Assembly (NCBI RefSeq): GCF_003148475.1
Contig: NZ_QGGG01000017.1
Span: 37,230-101,229 of the forward strand
Direction of reading: 5' to 3'
Length of the DNA: 64,000 bases
Source: Pseudaminobacter salicylatoxidans
Lineage (GTDB): Bacteria; Pseudomonadota; Alphaproteobacteria; Rhizobiales; Rhizobiaceae
Below, one piece after another: positions 7,323-14,775 of this stretch. How positions within the stretch are numbered: the first letter of the stretch is position 1; each line of letters starts with the position of its first letter. The position numbers and the translations under genes were made by a program. The notes under the pieces are model-generated. The model worked only from the letters and a program-made list of their open reading frames with translations. It was not told the origin of the DNA and did no database searches.

Positions 7323-8428
7323 ACATGGTCACGCCGCGTCCTCCCCATCCCGACGAAAACCCGGCGGGCATCGACCTGCCGCTCGACCCCCTGCCCGGCC
7401 ACTCTTCGCGCGGACGCCTTGAGCGCGTCTTGCGGCGCGGCGAATTTGCCGTGACCACCGAACTCAACCCGCCTGACAGCGCCAACCCGCAGGATGTCTA
7501 CGAGCGCGCCGCCATCTTCGACGGCTGGGTGGACGGTATCAACGCGGTCGACGCCTCCGGCGCCAACTGCCACATGTCGTCGGTCGGCATCTGCGCGCTG
7601 CTGACGCGCATGGGCTATGCGCCGATCATGCAGATCGCCTGCCGCGACAAGAACCGCATCGCCATCCAGGGCGACGTGCTGGGTGCGGCCGCCATGGGCG
7701 TGGCCAACATCCTGTGCCTCACCGGCGACGGCGTGCAGGCCGGCGACCAGCCCGGCGCCAAGCCGGTGTTCGACCTCGACTCCATGTCGCTGCTCGAAAC
7801 CGTCCGCATCATGCGCGACAACGGCAAATTCTTGTCAGGCCGCAAGCTGACCACGCCGCCGCAGGTGTTCCTGGGAGCCGCTGTGAACCCCTTTGCGCCG
7901 CCCTACGATTTCCGCCCCATCCATCTCGGCAAGAAGATCGCCGCCGGCGCGCAGTTCGTGCAGACGCAATATTGCTTCGACGTGCCGATGTTCCGCACCT
8001 TCATGGAACGCGCGCGCGACCTCGGCTTCACCGAGAAGGTCTTCATCCTGTGCGGCGTCGGCCCGCTCGCCTCTGCCAAGACGGCCAAGTGGATCCGCTC
8101 CAACGTGCCAGGCGTCCACATTCCCGACGAGATCATCAAGCGGCTGGAAGGCGCGCAGGACCAGAAGAAGGAAGGCAAGCAGATCTGCATCGACATCATC
8201 AACGAGGTGAAGGAGATCCCCGGCGTCTCCGGCATCCATGTGATGGCCTACCGTCAGGAGGAGTATGTCGCCGAGATGGTGCACGAATCGGGCGTGCTCA
8301 AGGGCCGCAAGCCCTGGAAGCGCGAGGGACGCGCCGACGATCAGATCGTTGCCGACCGGCTCGAACATCTCCTGCACGACGAACCGACCCAACAGCCAGT
8401 TCAACTGGTGGAAAAGGCCGCCCGATAA
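7319..8428 (+). CDS. metF: 5,10-Methylenetetrahydrofolate reductase (MetF)
   Basis: The protein has 369 residues with a TIM-barrel MTHFR fold: FAVTTELNPPDSANP near residue 43, then NAVDASGANCHMSS, IACRDKNRIAIQGDVLGA and ILCLTGDG, the flavin- and folate-binding loops typical of MetF. The enzyme interconverts 5,10-methylene-THF and 5-methyl-THF. It is longer than E. coli MetF (about 296 residues), with a C-terminal extension ending near TQQPVQLVEKAAR. It is coupled to the MetV-like gene by ATGA. In demethylation the pair would run in the oxidative direction; in methionine synthesis it would supply methyl-THF. ATG at 7325 (residue 3) is an alternative start. Confidence 0.93.
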   Translation: MNMVTPRPPHPDENPAGIDLPLDPLPGHSSRGRLERVLRRGEFAVTTELNPPDSANPQDVYERAAIFDGWVDGINAVDASGANCHMSSVGICALLTRMGYAPIMQIACRDKNRIAIQGDVLGAAAMGVANILCLTGDGVQAGDQPGAKPVFDLDSMSLLETVRIMRDNGKFLSGRKLTTPPQVFLGAAVNPFAPPYDFRPIHLGKKIAAGAQFVQTQYCFDVPMFRTFMERARDLGFTEKVFILCGVGPLASAKTAKWIRSNVPGVHIPDEIIKRLEGAQDQKKEGKQICIDIINEVKEIPGVSGIHVMAYRQEEYVAEMVHESGVLKGRKPWKREGRADDQIVADRLEHLLHDEPTQQPVQLVEKAAR

Positions 8429-8464
8429 GCCGGAGTCGGCCGCAATTGAAACAGAATAGCCAAC

Positions 8465-8486
8465 GATATAAAGAAATCTTTATATC
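8465..8486. promoter_or_regulatory. Perfect 22-bp palindrome, SahR-like methionine-regulon operator candidate
   Basis: Arms GATATAAAGA and TCTTTATATC are perfect 10-bp inverted repeats separated by AA. The site is AT-rich in a GC-rich region and ends 15 bp before the methyltransferase start codon. From memory it resembles ATATAAAGA-type palindromes assigned to the ArsR-family S-adenosylhomocysteine sensor SahR in alphaproteobacteria. The palindrome is seen; the regulator is inference. Confidence 0.6.
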
Positions 8487-8501
8487 TCAATGGAGACCTT
8501 C

Positions 8502-9470
8502 ATGACCCGTACGATCGTTGCCTCGGCGACAAAGGAAATCATCATCGGCTTCGATCAGCCTTTCTGCGTGATCGGCGAGCGCATCAACCCGACCGGCCGC
8601 AAGAAGCTTGCCGCCGAGATGGTGGCCGGCAATTTCGAGACGGTGAAGAAGGACGCGCTGGAACAGGCCGCCGCGGGCGCAACCATGCTGGACGTCAACG
8701 CCGGCGTCACCGCCGTCGATCCCAATGCGACCGAGCCGGCGCTGCTGGTGCAGACGCTGGAGATCGTCCAGGGGCTGGTGGACCTGCCGCTGTCGATCGA
8801 CTCCTCCGTGACCGCCGCCATCGAGGCCGGCCTGAAGGTCGCCAAGGGCCGCCCGCTGGTCAATTCCGTGACCGGCGAGGAAGAGAAGCTCGAAGCCATC
8901 CTGCCGCTGGTGAAGAAGTACGACGTGCCGGTGGTGGCCATCTCCAATGACGAGACCGGCATTTCCATGGACCCCGACGTCCGTTTCGCCGTGGCCAAGA
9001 AGATCGTCGAGCGCGCCATGGACCATGGCATCAAGCCCGAAGACGTCGTCGTTGATCCGCTGGTGATGCCGATCGGCGCGCTGGGCGATGCCGGCCGGCA
9101 GGTGTTCGCGCTCCTGCGCCGCCTGCGCGAGGAATTGAAGGTCAACACCACATGCGGCCTGTCCAACATTTCCTTCGGCCTGCCGCATCGCCACGGCATC
9201 AATGCCGCCTTCATCCCGATGGTGATCGGCGCGGGCATGACCTCGGCCATCATGAACCCTTGCCGCCCGCAGGAAATGGAGGCCGTCCGCGGCGCCAACG
9301 TGCTTGCCGGCACCGACAAGGACTGCATGACCTGGATCAAGACCTACAAGGATTACAAGCCGGGCGAGCACGCCGCCCCCGCACCGGTCGCGGTTACTTC
9401 GCCCGCCGAGGGCGCGGCCGCTGGCGGTCGTCGTCGCGGCGGCCGCGAAGCGCGGATGGCGCGCGGGTAA
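8502..9470 (+). CDS. Methyltetrahydrofolate:corrinoid methyltransferase (pterin-binding domain)
   Basis: The protein has 322 residues. The pterin-binding TIM barrel is shown by GERINPTGRKKL (about residue 25), MLDVNAG, PLSIDSS, NSVTGEEEK and GLSNISFGLP. It matches the MtgA/MetH-middle-domain/CFeSP methyltransferase family, which moves methyl between THF and a corrinoid. ATG 8502 is preferred: GGAGA lies 6 nt upstream and overlaps the alternative ATG at 8490. The C-terminal tail (about residue 298 on) is Arg/Gly-rich, like the MttB N-terminus and the RamA-like C-terminus. The palindrome at 8465 sits in its promoter. It can act either as acceptor step in demethylation or as the folate part of a split methionine synthase. 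Confidence 0.92.
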   Translation: MTRTIVASATKEIIIGFDQPFCVIGERINPTGRKKLAAEMVAGNFETVKKDALEQAAAGATMLDVNAGVTAVDPNATEPALLVQTLEIVQGLVDLPLSIDSSVTAAIEAGLKVAKGRPLVNSVTGEEEKLEAILPLVKKYDVPVVAISNDETGISMDPDVRFAVAKKIVERAMDHGIKPEDVVVDPLVMPIGALGDAGRQVFALLRRLREELKVNTTCGLSNISFGLPHRHGINAAFIPMVIGAGMTSAIMNPCRPQEMEAVRGANVLAGTDKDCMTWIKTYKDYKPGEHAAPAPVAVTSPAEGAAAGGRRRGGREARMARG

Positions 9471-9701
9471 ACAGATCGGAGAACGTCGTGTCGCCTCATG
9501 TCCAGCCAGTTCCGTCCGGCGCATTTGGCCGGACGGGAAGAGACCGGCCTCCGGCCGGGGACGTTGGCGACCGAACTCCACCGCTGAAGAACTGGCCTGC
9601 CCCATGGGCGGGCCTTGATCCGTTTCGCAAGACAATTGCTGCGCAGTCGGCAAGGTGCCGGAAGCCGATAGAGGCAAGCGCGGCCGCAAGGAGTGCCTGA
9701 G
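9471..9701 (+). other. Non-coding gap with hairpin between the pterin methyltransferase and activator genes
   Basis: No plausible gene was found here. The clearest structure is TCCGTCCGGC (9511-9520) pairing with GCCGGACGGGA (9528-9538) with one bulged G, followed by a second GC-rich stem (GACCGGCC/GGCCGGGGAC). There is no U-run, so it could be an mRNA stability element, an attenuator or a repeat rather than a terminator. Confidence 0.35.
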
Positions 9702-11768
9702 ATGAACTCTCCCGCCAACATCACCGATCCGTTGGTTCTGTTCATGCCGTCGGGCAAGCGTGGGCGCTTCCCCATAGGCACGCCTGTGATCGATGCCGCG
9801 CGCCAGCTCGGCGTCTATGTTGAGAGCGTGTGCGGCGGGCGCGCCACCTGCGGCCGCTGCCAGATCGAAGTGCAGGAAGGCAATTTCGCCAAGCACAAGA
9901 TCATTTCCTCCAACGACCACATCTCCCCCAAGGGACCGAAAGAGGAGCGCTACGAGCGCGTGCGCGGCCTGGCGGAAGGTCGCCGGCTCTCCTGCTCGGC
10001 CACCATCCAGGGCGATCTCGTCGTCGACATCCCGCAGGACACCGTCATCAATGCGCAGGTCGTGCGCAAGGCGGCCACCGATCGCGTCATCGAGCGCAAT
10101 CCCGCCGTCCAGCTGTGCTTTGTCGAGGTCGATCAGCCCGACATGCACAAGCCGCTTGGCGACCTCGACCGTCTGAAGCTGATGCTGGAACGCGACTGGG
10201 GCTGGGAGGACCTGCTGGTTTCGCAGCATATCATCCCGCAGGTGCAGCAGATCCTGCGCAAGGGCGAATGGGGTGTCACCGCCGCCATCCACCGCGACCT
10301 GGAAACGTCGCGCCCCACAATGATCGGGCTCTGGCCGGGCCTCAAGAACGAAGCCTATGGCATCGCCTGCGACATCGGCTCGACCACCATCGCCATGCAT
10401 CTCGTGTCGCTGCTGTCGGGCCGCATCGTCGCTTCGTCGGGCACCTCCAACCCGCAGATCCGCTTCGGCGAAGATCTGATGAGCCGCGTGTCCTATGTGA
10501 TGATGAACCCGGACGGGCGCGAGGCCATGACCAAGGCCGTGCGCGAAGCCGTCAACACGCTGATCGGCAAGGTCTGCGAGGAAGGCGGCGTGGACCGCCA
10601 CGACATTCTCGATGCGGTGTTCGTCGCCAACCCGATCATGCATCACCTGTTCCTCGGCATCGACCCGACTGAACTCGGCCAGGCGCCTTTCGCGCTGGCC
10701 GTGTCGGGCGCGGTCCACACCTGGGCGAGCGAGATCGATCTCGATGTCAATGAAGGCGCCCGCATCTATCTGCTGCCCTGCATTGCCGGGCATGTCGGCG
10801 CCGATGCCGCGGCGGCCACGCTGTCGGAGGGCCCCTACCGTCAGGACAAGATGATGCTTCTGGTCGATGTCGGCACAAATGCCGAGATCATTCTGGGCAA
10901 TGGGGCGCGCGTCGTCGCGGCCTCCTCCCCCACCGGCCCGGCCTTCGAAGGCGCGGAGATTTCCTCCGGCCAGCGCGCCGCACCGGGCGCCATCGAGCGC
11001 GTGCGCATCGACCCCGAGACGCTGGAGCCGAAATATCACGTCATCGGCGTGGAAAAATGGTCGGACGAGGAAGGCTTCGAGGAAGCCGCCAAGGCAACCG
11101 GCGTCACCGGCATTTGCGGCTCGGCCATCATCGAGGTGGTCGCGGAAATGTATCTCGCCGGTATCATCTCCGAAGATGGCGTGATCGACGGAGCGCTTGC
11201 CGCGCGCTCGCCGCGCATCTTCCAGAACGGCCGCACCTTCTCCTATCTGCTGCGCGACGGCGAGCCGCGCATCACCGTGACCCAGAACGACATACGCGCC
11301 ATCCAGCTTGCCAAGGCAGCACTTTATGCCGGCATCAAGCTGCTCATGGAAAAGCAGGGCGTCGAAACGGTGGACATGATCCGCTTCGCCGGCGCCTTCG
11401 GCACCTTCATCGACCCGAAATACGCCATGGTGCTGGGCCTGATCCCCGACTGCGATCTCTCGGAGGTCAAGGCGGTGGGCAATGCCGCCGGCACCGGTGC
11501 GCTGATGGCGCTGCTGAACCGCGACCACCGCCGCGAGATCGAGCAGGAGGTCAGCCGCATCGAGAAGATCGAGACGGCGCTGGAACCGCATTTCCAGCAG
11601 CTTTTCATCGACGCCATGGCCATGCCCAACAAGGTCGACCCCTTCCCCAAGCTCTCCGAGCAGGTGAAGCTGCCACCGCGCAAGGTGCTGGCGGAAGACG
11701 GCGCAGGCGGCGACGGCGCACCACGCCGCCGCTCGCGCGAAGAGCGCGCGGCAAGGCGCCGGGGATGA
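9702..11768 (+). CDS. RamA-like corrinoid activation protein ([2Fe-2S] ferredoxin + ASKHA/DUF4445)
   Basis: The protein has 688 residues. The N-terminal ferredoxin domain shows Cys44-x5-Cys50-x2-Cys53 and Cys98 (VCGGRATCGRC, LSCSA), a [2Fe-2S] pattern. After a linker comes an ASKHA ATPase-like fold: CDIGSTTIAMHLV (about 223), NPIMHHLFLG, LLVDVGTNAEIILG (about 387) and GFGTF-type loops near the C-terminus. The family reductively reactivates Co(II) corrinoids to Co(I) using ATP. It ends in an Arg-rich tail (PRRRSREERAARRRG). The start ATG 9702 has AAGGAG 8 nt upstream; a GTG at 9693 overlaps that Shine-Dalgarno and is rejected. It is essential in principle for any system in this window using the corrinoid carrier. 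Confidence 0.93.
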   Translation: MNSPANITDPLVLFMPSGKRGRFPIGTPVIDAARQLGVYVESVCGGRATCGRCQIEVQEGNFAKHKIISSNDHISPKGPKEERYERVRGLAEGRRLSCSATIQGDLVVDIPQDTVINAQVVRKAATDRVIERNPAVQLCFVEVDQPDMHKPLGDLDRLKLMLERDWGWEDLLVSQHIIPQVQQILRKGEWGVTAAIHRDLETSRPTMIGLWPGLKNEAYGIACDIGSTTIAMHLVSLLSGRIVASSGTSNPQIRFGEDLMSRVSYVMMNPDGREAMTKAVREAVNTLIGKVCEEGGVDRHDILDAVFVANPIMHHLFLGIDPTELGQAPFALAVSGAVHTWASEIDLDVNEGARIYLLPCIAGHVGADAAAATLSEGPYRQDKMMLLVDVGTNAEIILGNGARVVAASSPTGPAFEGAEISSGQRAAPGAIERVRIDPETLEPKYHVIGVEKWSDEEGFEEAAKATGVTGICGSAIIEVVAEMYLAGIISEDGVIDGALAARSPRIFQNGRTFSYLLRDGEPRITVTQNDIRAIQLAKAALYAGIKLLMEKQGVETVDMIRFAGAFGTFIDPKYAMVLGLIPDCDLSEVKAVGNAAGTGALMALLNRDHRREIEQEVSRIEKIETALEPHFQQLFIDAMAMPNKVDPFPKLSEQVKLPPRKVLAEDGAGGDGAPRRRSREERAARRRG

Positions 11769-11854
11769 TCGGGCGGGCCTTGACGAAGGCCTGCCCGGAC
11801 ACAAATTGAGAAGAGGGAGGCGACAGAAAACAGCCGAAGGTTGGGGTTGTTGGC

Positions 11855-12820
11855 ATGTCCAGTCTCAAGTCCCGTCTCGTTGCCCTCTTTCTCAAGCATA
11901 GCCGCAAGAAGGCCTTCGCCAGCCCGGAGAACCTGAAGCGCTGGATCGCAGCGTCCCGCCGCACCGGCAGCCACGAGCCGCCGGCGCGCTTCGCCTCACG
12001 CTTCGAAATGCACGAGCACATGCTGCACGGCTTTCCGGTTTACGAGGTCGTGCCGCGCCAACTGGCCGACAGCCGCCGGATTCTTTACCTTCACGGCGGC
12101 GCCTATTGCTTTGAAATCACGAGCTATCACTGGCTGCTGATCGGGGAGATGGCCGAGCGTCTGGGTATGCGTACGCTGGTGCCGATCTATCCGATTGCGC
12201 CGGAATACGACTTCAACGCCATGTTCGGCATGGTCCTGCAGCTTTACCGCGACATGCTGCGCGAAACGGCGGCCGAAAACATCATTTTCATGGGCGACTC
12301 GGCCGGCGGCAACATGGCCGTGGTGATGACGATGATGGCCGCACTGGAGGGGCTGCCTTCGCCCGGCTGCCATGTTCTCATCTCCCCCGGTGTCGATATG
12401 ACGTTGCGCAATGACGAGGTGCGGCGCATGGCACGCCAGGACCCATGGCTGGACATTCCCGGCGGGCTGGAAGCGATACGGCTCTACGCACCGGGCATGG
12501 AGCACTCAGACTGGCGCATCAGCCCGCTATATGGCGATCTTTCGGTCCTGCCGCGCACATTGCTGCTGACCGGCACGCGCGACATGCTCACACCCGACAA
12601 TGTGATCTTCGCGCAGAAGGCGCGCGCGGCCGGCGTCGAGATCGACCTGGTGGTCGCGCAGGACATGTTCCACGTCTGGCCGCTGGTCGACATGCCTGAA
12701 GGCCGCCGTGCCCGCGACCGGATCGTCGCCTATCTGCGCGAGAGCGGCGACGCCGCCCGCCGCGCGCTCCCTCAAAGCTTGCCGGTCTCGCGGAACAGTT
12801 CGAACGTAGCGCGGATGTGA
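11855..12820 (+). CDS. Alpha/beta hydrolase, hormone-sensitive-lipase-type esterase
   Basis: The protein has 321 residues. The oxyanion motif HGGAY (YLHGGAYCF, about residue 79), nucleophile elbow GDSAGG (about residue 148) and a C-terminal Asp/His region (GTRDMLTPDN, DMFHVWPL) mark the HSL/GDXG carboxylesterase family. It lies 86 bp after the activator gene on the same strand but has no obvious link to methyl transfer. The 3' end overlaps the convergent LysR gene by 49 bp. The substrate is unknown. Confidence 0.88.
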   Translation: MSSLKSRLVALFLKHSRKKAFASPENLKRWIAASRRTGSHEPPARFASRFEMHEHMLHGFPVYEVVPRQLADSRRILYLHGGAYCFEITSYHWLLIGEMAERLGMRTLVPIYPIAPEYDFNAMFGMVLQLYRDMLRETAAENIIFMGDSAGGNMAVVMTMMAALEGLPSPGCHVLISPGVDMTLRNDEVRRMARQDPWLDIPGGLEAIRLYAPGMEHSDWRISPLYGDLSVLPRTLLLTGTRDMLTPDNVIFAQKARAAGVEIDLVVAQDMFHVWPLVDMPEGRRARDRIVAYLRESGDAARRALPQSLPVSRNSSNVARM

Positions 12821-13671
12821 TCCGCCACCGCTCTCACCGGCGCGTCGGCATCGGGTGCCACCACCATCGCCAGGCTGTAGGTGCCGATGTCCGGCATACC
12901 GTCCTTGGCGCCGAGTTCAATCAGGTCCGGGCCAAGGAACGAGCGCGGCAGCGGCGCAACGGCAAGATCGGCCAGGATCGCCGCGCGCTGACCGGCCGTA
13001 TGCGCGCTCATATAGGCGATGCGATAGTTGCGCCCTTCCCGCCCGAGCGCCTCAAGCGCGCCGGCCCGCCAGGCGCAGCCTTCTTCCCACAGGGAGACCG
13101 GCAAGGGCTCGCGAAGATGCGCGCAACCACCCTTGGCGCCAACCCAGACGATGGGCTCGGTCATCAGGATTTCAGCTTCGACCATGTTCACCTTGTAGGA
13201 ATTGGTCAGCAGCGTGATGTCGAGCGTGCGGTCGTCCATGCGCCGCCACAGGTTCTTGCTCTGGTCTATCGTGACATCCACCGCGATCGACGGGTGCGAT
13301 TGCGCAAACCGCTTCAGCACATGCGGCAGGACGCGCTCACCATAATCGTCCGGTGAACCGAGGCGAACCACACCGGTAATATCCGGCACGATGAACTTGG
13401 AGACCGCCTCACGGTTGATGGACAGCATGCGTCGGGCATAGCCCAGCAGGACTTCCCCATCGGTGGTCAGCGTCACCGAGCGCGCATCGCGCGAAAAGAC
13501 CGAACGGCCCAGCACGTCCTCGAGCTTCTTGATCTGCATCGACACCGCAGATGGCGTGCGGAACACCGCATTGGCAGCGGTAGTAAAACTGCCGGTTTCG
13601 GCGATTGCGACGAAAGTACGCAGCACATCGAGATCCAGCACCGGAAGCGGGTGATTAAGAGGGGCCGACAT
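12772..13671 (-). CDS. LysR-family transcriptional regulator
   Basis: The protein has 299 residues. The N-terminal HTH (DLDVLRTFVAIAETGSFTTAANAVFRTPSAVSMQIKKLED) is followed by a periplasmic-binding-like effector domain (GVVRLGSPDDYGERVLPHVLKRF). LysR proteins usually activate a divergent gene; the divergent neighbour here is the tiny DUF1127-like gene at 13852. It overlaps the esterase gene tail-to-tail. The ligand cannot be predicted. Confidence 0.92.
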   Translation of the reverse strand: MSAPLNHPLPVLDLDVLRTFVAIAETGSFTTAANAVFRTPSAVSMQIKKLEDVLGRSVFSRDARSVTLTTDGEVLLGYARRMLSINREAVSKFIVPDITGVVRLGSPDDYGERVLPHVLKRFAQSHPSIAVDVTIDQSKNLWRRMDDRTLDITLLTNSYKVNMVEAEILMTEPIVWVGAKGGCAHLREPLPVSLWEEGCAWRAGALEALGREGRNYRIAYMSAHTAGQRAAILADLAVAPLPRSFLGPDLIELGAKDGMPDIGTYSLAMVVAPDADAPVRAVADHIRATFELFRETGKL

Positions 13672-13851
13672 GGCGAACGCCTTTCAATTTTTCTGATCCA
13701 TGAAATCACTTCATTTCGTTTGATTGAACACCTGGAAAGGCCGATAGTCAATCACACGAACGAGGTCGATAGGAACAAAGCCGGCCCGGCTCTCCAGAAC
13801 CTCATGCCGTCCGAAATATTGTTGCGGCATCACAACCGAAAGGAGAACGCC

Positions 13852-14025
13852 ATGCTTATCCTGACGAAGATTGCCAGTCTTGCTGCCGAATATTCGAAGA
13901 TGCGCAGACGCTATAAGACCGAACGGTCAGTTCGCGCCCTGCCCCTGGAGATTCAGAAGGATATCGGCTGGCTCGACCTTCAGTCGTCGAACTCGACGCA
14001 TTCTACACCTGAAATCTGCAAATAA
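13852..14025 (+). CDS. Small DUF1127-like protein
   Basis: The protein has 57 residues with a strong AGGAG 7 nt before the ATG. The segment YKTERSVRALPLEIQKDIGW matches the Arg-rich DUF1127 (YjiS-like) motif ending in L..DIG. DUF1127 proteins are small RNA-associated or stress-related proteins in alphaproteobacteria. A strong rho-independent terminator starts 20 nt after the stop, so it is a monocistronic unit. Confidence 0.75.
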   Translation: MLILTKIASLAAEYSKMRRRYKTERSVRALPLEIQKDIGWLDLQSSNSTHSTPEICK

Positions 14026-14044
14026 AATACCTCCCAGGACCACA

Positions 14045-14080
14045 CCCGCCGGGCTCCGGCGCAGCGCCCGGCGGGTTTTT
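14045..14080 (+). terminator. Rho-independent terminator after the DUF1127-like gene
   Basis: CCCGCCGGGC (14045-14054) and GCCCGGCGGG (14066-14075) form a perfect 10-bp stem followed by TTTTT. Confidence 0.9.
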
Positions 14081-14367
14081 CTTGGAGTTTTACTTCACCG
14101 CCAAGTAGTCGTGCGCCAGACCTGCGCCGGATGCATAGCGCATATGATGCAACCGCATAGCCGCAAAGAATTGCCTATCTACTTGGAAATGCAGCGCTAT
14201 TTCAGATCCTCAAGAAAAGCGGCGATTGCGATGTCGCTTTTGCCTGCAAGAGCTTCGCTTTCATTGCTGAAATTGCGCCACAAACCACTTATATCGGCAC
14301 CATCATCGAGTTGCCCCACTCCATCAAGCGAAGGCATCCCGTGTGAGTGAGTGCATGGAGATGTATC
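14081..14367. other. Intergenic stretch without a recognised gene
   Basis: I see no supported coding frame, repeat or RNA family in these 287 bases. The stretch probably contains the promoter of the 47-residue gene that follows. An AT-richer patch (TTTTACTTCACCGCCAAG) lies near the left end. Confidence 0.3.
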
Positions 14368-14511
14368 ATGAAACTGTTTTCCCGGTTCTTCAGCGGCAAG
14401 CGTCGTGAGATGAACATGACGACCGCGCTCGAGCGGCAGCGCCTCAACCAGACCATGCCGGGTCAATCCGGCGCGATCGCGGGCGCTCGCCTGGGCTATC
14501 TCGTCCGCTAG
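14368..14511 (+). CDS. Unknown 47-residue basic protein
   Basis: The ATG at 14368 is preceded by GGAG at 8 nt. The peptide begins MKLFSRFFSGKRREMN and ends GARLGYLVR: an amphipathic basic N-terminus followed by a polar middle, with no membrane segment. A terminator hairpin with T-run follows about 50 nt after the stop. The arrangement (Shine-Dalgarno, short frame, terminator) supports a real small gene. I do not recognise the family. Confidence 0.55.
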   Translation: MKLFSRFFSGKRREMNMTTALERQRLNQTMPGQSGAIAGARLGYLVR

Positions 14512-14562
14512 TAACCACAGATTGTATCGGGCCCGGAACCTCTTCCGGGTCGACCTCCAGGC

Positions 14563-14594
14563 ACCGCGCCTCCGAAAGGACAGGCGCGGTTTTT
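14563..14594 (+). terminator. Rho-independent terminator after the 47-residue gene
   Basis: ACCGCGCCT (14563-14571) and AGGCGCGGT (14582-14590) form a perfect 9-bp stem followed by TTTTC. Confidence 0.85.
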
Positions 14595-14655
14595 CTTTGG
14601 CCGCAGGCTTCAATGGCTGCTGCTTTGTCCCCCGCGATTGCGCCCTAGCCGCAAT

Positions 14656-14663
14656 GTCGCAAA
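14656..14663. promoter_or_regulatory. GTCGCAAA motif upstream of the GbdR-like regulator gene
   Basis: AATGTCGCAAATCC lies about 115 bp before the GbdR-like start; a further GCGAC is at 14732-14736. It is one of the repeated 8-mers of this window and would fit autoregulation. Inference. Confidence 0.3.
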
Positions 14664-14775
14664 TCCGGGCCTCTCGCCATCTTCTCACCCCATTGACAGG
14701 CAAGCTTTTTCCTGTTGACGCTTTTCTGATCGCGACATCTGTGTTCGCGCTATTACGGGTTTGCGTGAGGCTTCC

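Noticed and set aside
8487..11804. 1105-residue open frame antisense to the methyltransferase and activator genes
   Set aside because: Low-complexity His/Arg/Gly-rich translation with no family similarity; the plus-strand frames carry clear motifs. A GC-rich shadow.
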